From Alteromonas sp. KUL49 (GTDB lineage: Bacteria; Pseudomonadota; Gammaproteobacteria; Enterobacterales; Alteromonadaceae), in contig NZ_BJKL01000010.1 in assembly GCF_006538345.1 (NCBI RefSeq), positions 1-64,000 on the forward strand: DNA of 64,000 nt. Reading direction: 5' to 3'. Below the pieces are notes generated by a model. It saw only the letters and a list, made by a program, of their open reading frames with translations, was not told the DNA's origin and made no database searches. This document shows, one piece after another, positions 53,396-62,814 of this stretch (positions are counted from its first letter, which is position 1; the number at the start of each line of letters is the position of its first letter). The translations under genes and the position numbers were made by a program.

Positions 53396-53672
53396 TCGCT
53401 GATCACGAAATTTCTCCGTGTTAACGGCAGATTTCGCCACTTAAAAAACCTCAGAAGAACTAAAGAAACAAAGTCTTTTTAAAAAAATAACCTCATGTTT
53501 TAAAAAGACTTTTAGAGGAAAGCAACCAACTAAAACCTTACGCCTTTACCTCCCAACGTTATTATTTTTAATACCTAAGTATCACACCTACAATTTTTTA
53601 ATTTGCGATTCTTTTGTTTAATTAAACCCGAACAGACAAACACCGACTAAACATAAAAACGAGGAATTAACC

Positions 53673-54065
53673 ATGTTGAAAATTGTTAAAACTTCACTAA
53701 TTATCGCTGCCGCTCTTGGTTTCTCGGGAATGGCGCAAGCTAACGTTAACGAAGCACTAGCAAACATTTGTACTATTGTACAAGCAGACGATAAAGGCGA
53801 GCTACGTAAAAAAATGCGTGCTGTTGAATCAGATTACCGCCTAAAATTGAAAGACTACTATTCAGGTATTACCTGCAGCGGTAATAGCCTAATTCGCACG
53901 GCTATGCTAGCAAACGCAGTTGACGTTGGTTCTCTACTTGTAAAGAAAATGCCTAAGAGTGACCTGGCTGCACCAGAAGCGGACGGTAAAACACTATTAG
54001 CTTGGGTAGCTGAGCAAGGCTTAGAAGGCAACGCTATTACTGCAGTAGTAAACGGTCGCCTTTAA
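53673..54065 (+). CDS. DUF3718 secreted protein, copy 2
   Basis: 130 residues, signal peptide ending MAQA, cysteines at the same positions as copy 1. Differences from copy 1 are conservative (A7T, V10I, T/S, S/T, N/S, S/A twice, S/G). Leader elements CCGAACAGACAAACA, CGAGGAATTAACC and ACCTAAGTAT match copy 1, as does the hairpin TCACAT-AGCC-ATGTGA just after the stop. The silent-site divergence combined with near-identical protein points to an old duplication held by selection. The function is unknown. Confidence 0.85.
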   Translation: MLKIVKTSLIIAAALGFSGMAQANVNEALANICTIVQADDKGELRKKMRAVESDYRLKLKDYYSGITCSGNSLIRTAMLANAVDVGSLLVKKMPKSDLAAPEADGKTLLAWVAEQGLEGNAITAVVNGRL

Positions 54066-54133
54066 AAACGATTTCACATAGCCATGTGACTCCATTTCAA
54101 CATGGTTGCAGGTAAGTAAAACTATCTGCATTG

Positions 54134-54160
54134 AAGAGCAACCTTCGGGTTGCTCTTTTT
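54134..54160 (+). terminator. Terminator of DUF3718 copy 2
   Basis: Arms AAGAGCAACC / GGTTGCTCTT closed by a TTCG tetraloop and followed by T. It lies 69 bases after the stop codon. Confidence 0.9.
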
Positions 54161-54168
54161 CTTTATAC

Positions 54169-55047
54169 TCACCCAAAGATAAAACGAGCTACTTTTTCTG
54201 CCACCCATTCAGGTTGCTCTCTGTGGACCCAATGTGTCGCATCATCGTGATAATATACATTAAGCTGTGGTACGTAGTTTTCTAACCCTTCCAAAATACA
54301 TTCATCAAATGCGTCATCTTGTCGGCCCCAAAGTACAAGGGTTGGCACATCAATCCGTATGTTCGGAATCTTAATATTGGCGAGCTGTTCTTTGGTAGGG
54401 TTGTCCAGCGGCACTTGCTGCGGCATTTGACGGTAGTAATTCAACATGGCGTCAAGCCGATTAGGCATCTCCCACCCTTGAAGAAGTCTTTTGCCGTAAC
54501 TGGTATCAAATACATCGCTTCCCAACATATTTTTGAACAAACTAAAATCCGACGTGCGCAATACTGACTCAGCGTTGTCGGACACTAATGTATGAATATA
54601 CTGACTTTTTTCACGTTGTAGTGAGCTCGTTATCAGGGCTTGAGTAAATGTGCTTGGATGGGCGGCATTTAGAATAATGAGCTTAGAGAATAATTGAGGC
54701 ATGAACGCTGCTAACGGCCATGCGATGGCTCCCCCCCAATCGTGGCCAACTAAAACTACCGGTTTATCATTCGCTACCGCAGCAATAAATGCCCCCATTC
54801 GAGCAATTAGATTGGGCACCTGGTAATCCTCAGGTGAGGGTAATGGAGAGGATAAATGATAACCGGGTAAATCTGGCGCTACGACCCTAAAATCTGTAGG
54901 TAGCTTTTGAACTAACGCTTCCCATGCATAGGCGTTTTCAGGAAACCCATGAAAGAGAACAATTAAAGGTAAATTACGACCTTCACCAAGGCGTTCCAAA
55001 TAGTGTATTTTGCTGCCTTGCACATCAATAAACCGAGAATTAATCAT
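54169..55047 (-). CDS. Alpha/beta hydrolase, epoxide hydrolase / haloalkane dehalogenase-like
   Basis: 292 residues from the ATG at 55047. The in-frame ATG at 55092 lies inside the terminator hairpin of the upstream gene and is unlikely. Motifs: LFHGFPENAYAWEAL with the oxyanion HGFPE, PDLPGYHLSS, the nucleophile elbow VGHDWGGAIAW with Asp, and the distal Asp and His (WGRQDDAFDE, HDDATHWVHREQP). An Asp nucleophile after GH is shared by epoxide hydrolases and dehalogenases; the HGFPE wording is nearer epoxide hydrolases. It is placed at the end of a beta-oxidation operon, beyond a terminator. Confidence 0.87.
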   Translation of the reverse strand: MINSRFIDVQGSKIHYLERLGEGRNLPLIVLFHGFPENAYAWEALVQKLPTDFRVVAPDLPGYHLSSPLPSPEDYQVPNLIARMGAFIAAVANDKPVVLVGHDWGGAIAWPLAAFMPQLFSKLIILNAAHPSTFTQALITSSLQREKSQYIHTLVSDNAESVLRTSDFSLFKNMLGSDVFDTSYGKRLLQGWEMPNRLDAMLNYYRQMPQQVPLDNPTKEQLANIKIPNIRIDVPTLVLWGRQDDAFDECILEGLENYVPQLNVYYHDDATHWVHREQPEWVAEKVARFIFG

Positions 55048-55074
55048 ACGTATGCCTTTTTCCTCGTAATAAAA

Positions 55075-55102
55075 AAGGCACCAAGCGAACACTTGATGCC
55101 TT
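55075..55102 (-). terminator. Terminator of the beta-oxidation operon
   Basis: Arms AAGGCA-A-CAAG / CTTG-C-TGCCTT with one mismatch, followed on the minus strand by TTTTTTATTA. It lies just after the acyl-CoA dehydrogenase stop and before the hydrolase start. Confidence 0.75.
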
Positions 55103-55122
55103 ATTCACTCACCTGAGTAACA

Positions 55123-56922
55123 TTACTCTTGTGCGAACATTGCCTCAGTCATACCCATTAGATTGTCTGAGCCAGATTGCATCGCAGACACTAATGAACG
55201 TGTACGTGTTAACAAACGGTCAAAGTAGAATCCAGTCGTCTGAATTTTCGACTTGTAGTAGTCGACTTCCGTACTTCCTGCATCTAATTGCTCTTGAGCT
55301 TTTACTGCCATCTTCAGCCAGAAATAGGCTACAGTCACATAGCCTGAGTACATTAGGTAGTCGACTGATGCTGCGCCAATTTCATCAGGATTTGACGCTG
55401 CGGCTTTACCAATGTCCATAGTAATTTGTTGCCATTCATCAAGGTGCGATGCCAACGCATTGGTCCATGCGCTGAACTGGGCATTGCCGCGAAGTGAAGC
55501 ACAATACTCCGCTACTTCTTTGATAAACACGCCCAGTAATTCACCATTTGAGCCCATGATTTTACGACCTAACAAGTCAATCGCTTGTATACCCGTTGTT
55601 CCTTCATACATGGTACAAATACGCGTATCACGAGCTAACTGCTCCATCCCCCACTCTTTGATGAAGCCGTGACCACCGTATACTTGCATGCCGTAACTGG
55701 TGCTCTCTTGTGCCGTCTCAGTAAGGAAGGCTTTTACAATTGGCGTTAACAGAGCGAGTTTTGCATCGGCTAATTGCTTTTCGGCTGCATCAGTTCCGTA
55801 AAGCGTAACGTCTACGAGCTGCATGCAGTAGGCCGCGAGTGCACGGTTACCCTCTGCGAATGCTTTTTGTGTGAGTAACATTCTACGGACGTCAGGGTGA
55901 ACGATAATTGGGTCGGCTGGACCATCAGGGTTTTTGCGACCTGTTAGTGAGCGGAACTGAATACGATCTTTAGCGTAACGTAGCGCACCTTGGAACGCCG
56001 CATCAGAAGCCGCAAGCCCTTCAAGACCAGTGCCTATGCGTGCAGTGTTCATAAAGGTAAACATGCAGTTTAGACCGCGATTTGGTTCACCGATAAGGAA
56101 ACCTTTTGCACCGTCAAAATTGATCACGCAAGTTGCACTCGCCTTGATGCCCATTTTGTGTTCGATGCTGCCGCAATGAACCGCGTTGCGATCGGCTTTC
56201 TCGCCATCAGGACCCACATTAAATTTGGGAACCACGAACAAAGAGATACCTTTTGTACCTTCCGGCGCATCAGGTAAACGTGCAAGAACAATATGTACAA
56301 TATTTTCAGACATATCGTGCTCACCTGCCGAGATGAAAATCTTTGTCCCCGTCAGGCTATAACTTCCGTCTTCTTGAGGCTCTGCACGACATTTCAGCAT
56401 ACCTAAGTCTGAACCACAGTGAGACTCGGTTAAGCACATGGTGCCTGTCCACTCACCGCTAACAAGCTTCGCTAAAAATGTATTTTGCTGCTCTTCGGTA
56501 CCATGAGCTTTAAGGGTTTCCATACACCCCTGACTTAAGCCCGGATACATAGCCCATGAATGGTTAGCCGCTGAAAACCACTCGGCGATAATTGACGCCA
56601 AAGAGTACGGTAGATTTTGACCACCAACTTCTTCTGGGTGCGCCATGCTAGGCCACCCACCTTCGACGTAGGTTGCATAAGCTTCTTTGAAGCCCTTTGG
56701 CGTGGTGACTACACCATCTTCCCATTTACACCCTTCTTCGTCACCCGAGGCATTGATAGGTGCCAATGTATTTTCAGCAAACTTAGCCGCCTCAGCAAAT
56801 ATAGCAGTAACCAAATCTTCCGATGCTTCGTCAAAACCTAGTTTTTGATAGTGCGACTGATAATCTAATAACTCGTGAGTTACGAACATTGCGTCGCGTT
56901 GTGGAGCTTTATAACCTTCCAT
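55123..56922 (-). CDS. Acyl-CoA dehydrogenase (long form with C-terminal extension)
   Basis: 599 residues, longer than the usual 380, with the N-terminal and C-terminal extensions seen in DmdC-like/long acyl-CoA dehydrogenases. FAD and substrate motifs: MCLTESHCGSDLGMLK, SLTGTKIFISAGEHD, GIKASATCVINFDGA, GMQVYGGHGFIKEWGMEQLARD and MYEGTTGIQAIDLLGRK. It oxidises acyl-CoA to trans-2-enoyl-CoA with transfer of electrons to ETF, the first step of beta-oxidation. Third gene of the operon, nine bases after the thiolase. Confidence 0.93.
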   Translation of the reverse strand: MEGYKAPQRDAMFVTHELLDYQSHYQKLGFDEASEDLVTAIFAEAAKFAENTLAPINASGDEEGCKWEDGVVTTPKGFKEAYATYVEGGWPSMAHPEEVGGQNLPYSLASIIAEWFSAANHSWAMYPGLSQGCMETLKAHGTEEQQNTFLAKLVSGEWTGTMCLTESHCGSDLGMLKCRAEPQEDGSYSLTGTKIFISAGEHDMSENIVHIVLARLPDAPEGTKGISLFVVPKFNVGPDGEKADRNAVHCGSIEHKMGIKASATCVINFDGAKGFLIGEPNRGLNCMFTFMNTARIGTGLEGLAASDAAFQGALRYAKDRIQFRSLTGRKNPDGPADPIIVHPDVRRMLLTQKAFAEGNRALAAYCMQLVDVTLYGTDAAEKQLADAKLALLTPIVKAFLTETAQESTSYGMQVYGGHGFIKEWGMEQLARDTRICTMYEGTTGIQAIDLLGRKIMGSNGELLGVFIKEVAEYCASLRGNAQFSAWTNALASHLDEWQQITMDIGKAAASNPDEIGAASVDYLMYSGYVTVAYFWLKMAVKAQEQLDAGSTEVDYYKSKIQTTGFYFDRLLTRTRSLVSAMQSGSDNLMGMTEAMFAQE

Positions 56923-56931
56923 ACCTAATAC

Positions 56932-58113
56932 CTATATCACTTCAAATAGACCAGCAGCGCCCATTCCGCCACCAATACACATGGTGCAAACTACATATTT
57001 CGCACCACGACGTTTACCTTCAATGAGTGCGTGCCCAACCATTCGAGCACCGCTCATTCCGTAAGGGTGGCCAATTGAAATTGCACCACCATTGACATTT
57101 AACAATTCATCAGGGATACCAAGCTTGTCTCGGCAGTAGAGCACCTGTACGGCAAAAGCCTCATTAAGTTCCCACAAACCTATGTCATCCATAGTTAAAC
57201 CATGCTGCTTGAGTAACTTGGGTACAGCGAACACAGGCCCAATACCCATTTCGTCAGGCTCGCACCCTGCAACAGCAATTCCACGATAAATGCCCAGAGG
57301 TTGAACATCGCCTTTTCCTGCTGACGCGTCATCCATAATGACGGTCGCACTGGCGCCATCAGATAACTGACTCGCATTGCCCGCCGTTATGCATCCGCCC
57401 TCAATCACCGGATTTAGACCCTGTAATCCCTCAAGAGTAGTCTCAGGTCGGTTCCCTTCATCTTTGCTCAAAGTAACTTCTTGCTCCGAGGTTTCCCCTG
57501 TCTCTTTGTTAACCACAGCTTTCATGGCGGTAATCGGCACTATTTCGTCGTCAAATTTACCTGCCTCTTGGGCTGCAGCCGTACGCATTTGACTCTGGTA
57601 GCCGTATTCGTCTTGTACATCGCGGCTGATGTTGTAGCGGCTAGCCACTACTTCAGCCGTTTGAAGCATTGGCATGTAAATAGACTTATGTTTGGCAACA
57701 AGTGCTGGGTCTACGGCACGAAACATATTCATGTTCTTGTTTTGTACCAATGAAATTGAATCCAAACCGCCAGCCACCATTACGTTAGCCTCACCGGTCT
57801 GAATGCTTTTTGCCGCTGTTGCGATGGCATACATGCCAGAGCTACATTGACGATCTAAGGTCATTCCAGCGACACTTACCGGTAGGCCGCCTGAGAGTCC
57901 CGCCAAACGACCAATGTTCATTCCGCCAGAACCTTGTGTCAGCGCCGCCCCCATGACAACATCGTCAACGGCGGCAGCTTCTATACCTGCTCGTGCAACT
58001 GCATTCGCTATGGCGTGACCACCCAATGAAGGTGCAGGTAGGTTGTTTAGCGCGCCCTTATACGCTCGCCCTATAGGTGTTCTTGCTGTACTTACAATGA
58101 CTGCATCACGCAT
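56932..58113 (-). CDS. Acetyl-CoA C-acyltransferase (thiolase)
   Basis: 393 residues. The catalytic Cys is in [11 protein letters not shown] (Cys90), the active-site His in [17 protein letters not shown], and the second Cys in [17 protein letters not shown] close to the C-terminus. It cleaves 3-ketoacyl-CoA to acetyl-CoA and a shortened acyl-CoA. Located three bases after the FadJ-like gene and before the acyl-CoA dehydrogenase, as expected for the last step of beta-oxidation. It could also run in the synthetic direction. Confidence 0.95.
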   Translation of the reverse strand: MRDAVIVSTARTPIGRAYKGALNNLPAPSLGGHAIANAVARAGIEAAAVDDVVMGAALTQGSGGMNIGRLAGLSGGLPVSVAGMTLDRQCSSGMYAIATAAKSIQTGEANVMVAGGLDSISLVQNKNMNMFRAVDPALVAKHKSIYMPMLQTAEVVASRYNISRDVQDEYGYQSQMRTAAAQEAGKFDDEIVPITAMKAVVNKETGETSEQEVTLSKDEGNRPETTLEGLQGLNPVIEGGCITAGNASQLSDGASATVIMDDASAGKGDVQPLGIYRGIAVAGCEPDEMGIGPVFAVPKLLKQHGLTMDDIGLWELNEAFAVQVLYCRDKLGIPDELLNVNGGAISIGHPYGMSGARMVGHALIEGKRRGAKYVVCTMCIGGGMGAAGLFEVI

Positions 58114-58116
58114 GTG

Positions 58117-60242
58117 TTATTCCTTATGCTTAAACTCTGAGAAACTGGTTCCGTTTTTTGCCAACTTGACTAACAAGTCACTTGGCTGAAGCCACATTTC
58201 ACCGTATTCACCTAGCTGGTCGCGATATGTACAAAGCTTGTCCAACAAGGTACTTAAACCAATTTCATCTGCATATTTCATTGGGCCACCGCGATATACA
58301 GGGAAGCCGTAGCCATACACATAGATAACGTCAATATCGCTCGACTTGGCCGCAATCCCTTCCTCAAGGATACAGGCACCCTCATTGATGAGAGTGAATA
58401 AACAACGCACCAATATCTCTTCATCACTGATGTTATCTCGTTGCTGCACACCAAGGCGTTCAGCCTCTTGCTTGGCGATTTCTAGTACTTCTGGATCTGG
58501 GATTGGTACTCGGCTTCCCGCTTCGTACAGATAAGCTCCTCGACCAGTTTTTAAACCGTTTCGCCCTTTTTCAACTAGGCGATCAGCGACGGCACCATAG
58601 GCGGGATCATGTGAGATGAATTCTTGGCGAGATTGACGAACGTAGTAGCCAATATCCAAGCCCGCCATATCTCCCATGGTAAATGGCCCCATTGGCATAC
58701 CGAACTCAGTCAGTACGCGGTCGACTTGTTCTGGCTTAGCCCCTTCTAGCAATAATCGATTTGCTTCGCGGCCATAAGGTTCAATCATGCGATTACCCAC
58801 AAAGCCAAAACAAACACCAACGAGCACAGCGACTTTTCTGATGCGCTTAGCGAGCTTCATACACGTTTTAATCACGTCTGCGCCGGTTTGTTCTGCTTTC
58901 ACTACCTCAAGGAGCTTCATCACATTAGCTGGCGAGAAGAAATGCAGCCCTATCACATCTTGCGGGCGAGACGTGGCTGCTGCGATTTCATTTACATCAA
59001 GTGTCGACGTGTTAGACGCCAAAATTGCGCCCGGCTTACAAACCTTATCCAAGGCTTGGAAAACCGCTTGTTTGACTTCCATCTTCTCGAATACGGCTTC
59101 AATGACTAAATCGACATCAGCTAGGTCGTCATAGGTTGTAGTGCCGCTGAGAAGCGCCATACGTTGCTCAACTTGGTCTTGCGTTAATTTGCCCTTCTTC
59201 GCAGAGTTCTCGTAGTTTTTGCGGATAATCGCTAAGCCTTTTTCAAGCGCTTCTTCTTTGAGCTCAAGCATGGTCACCGGAATGCCTGCGTTAGCGAAGT
59301 TCATCGCGATACCACCGCCCATCGTACCCGCACCAATGATTGCCACCTTATTGATTTCTCTCTCCGGCGTGGATTTATCAAAGTCATTCACATGTCCGGC
59401 TGCACGCTCTGCAAAAAAGAAGTGTTGTTGCGCTCTCGCTTGAGGCGTCTGCATACACTCCATAAACAGTGCACCCTCATTTTTGAGGCCTTCAACAAAT
59501 GGCAAGGTATAAGCGCCTTTCACTGCTTCAATACATTTAAGTGGCGCAAAAAAGCCGCGTGCTGCTTTTTTGTTTGAGCAATGACGGCGTCAAATACAGC
59601 GTTAATTTCATCGGTAAGTTCTAGCGCAATATCACTCGTGCGCTTGATTGCAGCTTCAGGTGTTAGTGACGAAAGGTACTCTTGAGTATCCACGAGTAGA
59701 TATTCTGGCTTGTCTGAAATTTTATCAAACACCCCAGGAAGCTTAACCACAGATGTGGGTCTACCAGTGGCTATCATAGTCAAGGCTGTTTGTACGTCGG
59801 CTAAGCGCGGTAGACGCTGTGTGCCGCCTGCACCCGGTAAAATACCAAGATTCACTTCAGGCAGCCCGACCTTGTTCTGTGCAAAAGTTATACGATGATG
59901 GCACGCTAGTGCTACTTCTAATCCACCACCAAAAGCAGGTCCGGGCAATACTGCGATTACAGGCTTGTAGGCGTTTTCAATTTTATCCAACACCTCTGGA
60001 AGCATGGGAGAAAGGTCTCCACCCGAGAACTCGCTGATATCAGCCCCGCCTGAGAACAGCGCCAATGAGGACGTTATCACAACTGCCTGCACTGCCTCGT
60101 CAGCTAAGGCACTGTCAATACCGCTAATCAACCCAACGCGTACGTCTCTCGACAGCGCGTTCACGGGTGCGTTTTGCATTGTTAATGTGGCAACGCCTTC
60201 GCTAACGGCGTAAACCACTGCATTGTTTTCCATCTGACTCAT
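58117..60242 (-). pseudogene. FadJ-like enoyl-CoA hydratase / 3-hydroxyacyl-CoA dehydrogenase, frameshifted
   Basis: One gene of about 708 residues read in two frames. The N-terminal crotonase part (60242 to about 59550) has [17 protein letters not shown] and [19 protein letters not shown] with both catalytic Glu. The dehydrogenase part has the NAD site VAIIGAGTMGGGIAMNFANAG, the catalytic LHFFSPANVMKLLEVV, SNTSTLDVNEIAA, and two C-terminal helical domains (VGNRMIEPYGREANRLL, YGYGFPVYRGGPMKY). The frame breaks at the A6 run 59548-59553 (T6 on the coding strand). One more T restores [18 protein letters not shown]. The rest is well conserved, so it is more likely a base-calling error than a dead gene. 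First gene of the beta-oxidation operon. Confidence 0.92.
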
Positions 60243-60528
60243 ATGGGTGTCCTAGTTATCACGTTAATCAGATGTTATTTCAGGGGGGTAAATCATCCAA
60301 GTTTATTGGTGTTATAGACATACATCATAAACTTTAATATTACTGTCTATCCCTTGTACATCCTGTAATCCTCCTTCAGCACACGCAGAACATGACTTCT
60401 TCGTCATTTGACAGATAGCGAATCCAGTGTTTTGTTAACATCTGATTTACAGTTTCTTTGTTCGAAAATAACTCGCACGAATGTGAGTTGAAAGGAAGGG
60501 TCACCAGTTGGCCTATGGAGCCTAGTTG
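60243..60528. promoter_or_regulatory. Divergent region between beta-oxidation operon and haloalkane dehalogenase-like gene
   Basis: About 285 bases without a gene. It should hold promoters in both directions; I found no clear FadR- or PsrA-type site by eye. GGAG at 60517-60520 is placed for the ATG at 60529. Confidence 0.4.
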
Positions 60529-61443
60529 ATGAAAATCTTAAAAACCGAAGAAAGCGCTTTTGCTAAGATTGCTGATTTCCCGTATACGCCGCATTTTGTC
60601 AATGTGACCGACACGGTGAAAAGTGAACTACGCATGGCTTATTACCAAACAGGCCCAAAAGACGGTCATACTGTATTACTGCTACACGGAGAGCCCACTT
60701 GGGGTTATCTGTATCGATACATGATGCCTATACTCGCCAGTGCAGGATATAACGTATTGGTGCCTGATTTAATAGGCTTTGGACGCTCCGACAAACCTTC
60801 TCGAAAAGAAGATTACACCTACGCGAGGCATCTCATTTGGGTAAAGGATTGGTTTAACCAAGTGGTGCAAGGGCCCTGCACCTTGTTTTGCCAAGATTGG
60901 GGCGGATTACTTGGCTTGCGACTGGTAGCAGAACTGCCTGAACGGTTTGCAGGTGTTATGGCGTCGAATACTGGATTGCCCACCGGTGAACATACGCCGT
61001 CAGAAGCTTTTTTAAAGTGGCGACGTTTTTCTCAAGAAGTCCCCGTTTTTCCACCCGCTGGTATCGTCAAAGGTGCGACCGTTTCAACACTCTCTGATAC
61101 AACACTTGCCGCCTATAACGCGCCATTCCCAACGGAAGATCACAAAGCCGGTGCTCGGCAGTTTCCGCTATTGGTCCCCGCTACGCCGGACGACCCTCAG
61201 ACCCATGAAAATAGAAAGGCATGGGATGCGCTAGCAAACTTTAACAAGCCCTTTATCACCGTTTTTAGTGATAGCGATCCTGTTACCGCGGGCGGCGACA
61301 AAATAATGCAGAAGGTCATTCCCGGTTGTCACGGGATGAAGCACACCACCATTAGACAAGGTGGCCACTTTGTGCAAGAAGACAAAGGGCCAGAGCTCGC
61401 TAGACTGCTCGTTCAATTCATTCAATCAACTCACAATCTATAG
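60529..61443 (+). CDS. Haloalkane dehalogenase-like alpha/beta hydrolase (HLD-I / DhlA-like)
   Basis: 304 residues from the ATG at 60529, eight bases after GGAG; a TTG one codon earlier is less likely. HGEPTWGYLYR (Glu55, Trp58), PDLIGFGRSDKP, and the nucleophile elbow CQDWGGLLGL with Asp123 and Trp124 align well with DhlA-type dehalogenases (Asp and adjacent Trp bind the halide). The distal acid is in FSDSDPVTAGG and the His in QGGHFVQED. It could remove halogen from small haloalkanes, which are abundant near seaweeds. An epoxide or other hydrolase role remains possible. Followed 12 bases later by the SDR gene. Confidence 0.85.
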   Translation: MKILKTEESAFAKIADFPYTPHFVNVTDTVKSELRMAYYQTGPKDGHTVLLLHGEPTWGYLYRYMMPILASAGYNVLVPDLIGFGRSDKPSRKEDYTYARHLIWVKDWFNQVVQGPCTLFCQDWGGLLGLRLVAELPERFAGVMASNTGLPTGEHTPSEAFLKWRRFSQEVPVFPPAGIVKGATVSTLSDTTLAAYNAPFPTEDHKAGARQFPLLVPATPDDPQTHENRKAWDALANFNKPFITVFSDSDPVTAGGDKIMQKVIPGCHGMKHTTIRQGGHFVQEDKGPELARLLVQFIQSTHNL

Positions 61444-61455
61444 GATATATTCGTC

Positions 61456-62220
61456 ATGGATCCATTGTTAAATTTTTCAAACTTAACTGTGCTTATTACC
61501 GGCGCTGGTAGTGGTTTTGGATTGAAGCTCGCAGAAGGTTTAGCCAGTCGAGGTGCCAATTTAGTACTGTCGGATATTAACGAAGATAACTTGGAAAACA
61601 CCCGCAAATCTGTATCAAAACACACGGAAGCTGTGGCCCTTGCAGGCGATATTGCTGAAGAGTCACTAAACCGAAACTTGGTTGAATTGGCGCTTAATAC
61701 GTTTGGGCAATTAGACATAGCGGTCAACAACGCAGGAGTCGCACACAACCCCGCACCAGTGCACGAAATGACCGAAGATATTATCGACAAGCAATTTGGC
61801 GTAAATGTTAAAGGTGTCATGTTTGGCATGAAGTACCAACTCCCTGCCATGCTCAAACAAAAAGGCGGTCACATTTTAAATGTTAGTTCTCTTGCCGGGC
61901 TCGGCGGAGCGCCCAAGGGTGGCGCATACGCAGCTGCCAAACATGCGGTGTCAGGAATCACCCGAACCGCTGCTATCGAATACGGAAGAAAAAACGTGAG
62001 AGTCAACGCTATTTGCCCCTTCTACAGCCCCACTAACATTCTCAATGTCGACGGCTACAACACACCAGAAGCACAACAACAACTTGCCATGGGCAGTCCC
62101 ATGAAGCGTTTGGCGGATCCTCAAGAAGTGGTGAATACCATGATGCTACTCTTGTCTCCAGGCAATAGTTACATGAACGGCCAAACCATTGCAGTAGATG
62201 GAGGTGTAACTGCTTGGTGA
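61456..62220 (+). CDS. Short-chain dehydrogenase/reductase (SDR)
   Basis: 254 residues. NAD(P) motif TGAGSGFG (about 15-22), NNAG (about 91-94), catalytic Ser in NVSSLAG, Tyr-x3-Lys in YAAAKHA, and the C-terminal GQTIAVDGGVTAW. A classical SDR of normal length. Downstream of the dehalogenase-like gene and likely co-transcribed, so it may oxidise the alcohol formed by that enzyme; it also lies next to the beta-oxidation operon. The substrate is not known. Confidence 0.93.
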   Translation: MDPLLNFSNLTVLITGAGSGFGLKLAEGLASRGANLVLSDINEDNLENTRKSVSKHTEAVALAGDIAEESLNRNLVELALNTFGQLDIAVNNAGVAHNPAPVHEMTEDIIDKQFGVNVKGVMFGMKYQLPAMLKQKGGHILNVSSLAGLGGAPKGGAYAAAKHAVSGITRTAAIEYGRKNVRVNAICPFYSPTNILNVDGYNTPEAQQQLAMGSPMKRLADPQEVVNTMMLLLSPGNSYMNGQTIAVDGGVTAW

Positions 62221-62246
62221 AGTGTTCAATATACTGAAAGATTATG

Positions 62247-62272
62247 CATGGGTATTAAATTAGATACCCATG
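62247..62272 (+). terminator. Hairpin after the SDR gene
   Basis: Nine-base arms CATGGGTAT / ATACCCATG with an eight-base loop, 27 bases after the stop. The T run is poor, so the terminator call is tentative. Confidence 0.5.
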
Positions 62273-62395
62273 TATGAACGATTGCATTTTGTTTATCAAT
62301 TCAATGGGTTTTAATGAACTCGAACAAACAAACAAGCCGACCGTCGAAGCGGTTTAGCCGCTTCCTCAGTCAGTTTACTAGTCTAGGAGTATGCA

Positions 62396-62668
62396 ATGAA
62401 GTCTTTCAGAATAGCGATAGCCGCAACAGCAATGACTCTTGTAAGTATTTCTGTTTGTGCTGTTCCAACAGTTGAGGTTTCTCAAGAAAACTACAGAACA
62501 ACCGCTGCTGAAACATATAAGAAGCAACGTTCAAATTCAGTGACGCTAAATGTTGTTGAGTCACGCTCACAACAATCGCGATTGATACATCAAACATCAA
62601 ACAAGCAACCTGTTAGTCTTATCGTGCCGACACGTTATTCTCAATCAAGTGAGCAAAACCGCACTTAA
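62396..62668 (+). CDS. Small secreted protein, unknown
   Basis: 90 residues with AGGAG ten bases before the ATG and a signal peptide ending SVCAVP (about 23). The mature part is polar and rich in Gln, Ser, Thr and Arg, with no cysteine or recognisable domain. It may be a small periplasmic or matrix protein. Nothing in the neighbours indicates its role; the SDR gene lies 175 bases upstream and the cyclophilin gene 146 bases downstream. Confidence 0.6.
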   Translation: MKSFRIAIAATAMTLVSISVCAVPTVEVSQENYRTTAAETYKKQRSNSVTLNVVESRSQQSRLIHQTSNKQPVSLIVPTRYSQSSEQNRT

Positions 62669-62814
62669 TTCGCAGAAACATCCTCCTTCATAAAAATTTT
62701 TACACACAGTCCTATTTACGTAGCGCATTCATTTTACTCAAAAAATAGCTGCAGCGGAGTTAGGTTTCCTTTATTCTGTTGCTCGATTTCTTATAACAAC
62801 TCAATTTTTTTAAC

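Noticed and set aside
58117-60242. Programmed frameshift in the fadJ-like gene
   Set aside because: The run of six A/T is not a typical slippery site with a downstream structure, and three other genes break the same way in homopolymers, so a base-calling error explains all four.
62247-62272. A riboswitch or attenuator for the gene at 62396
   Set aside because: Only a single hairpin is present near the end of the SDR gene; there is no alternative structure or conserved aptamer sequence.
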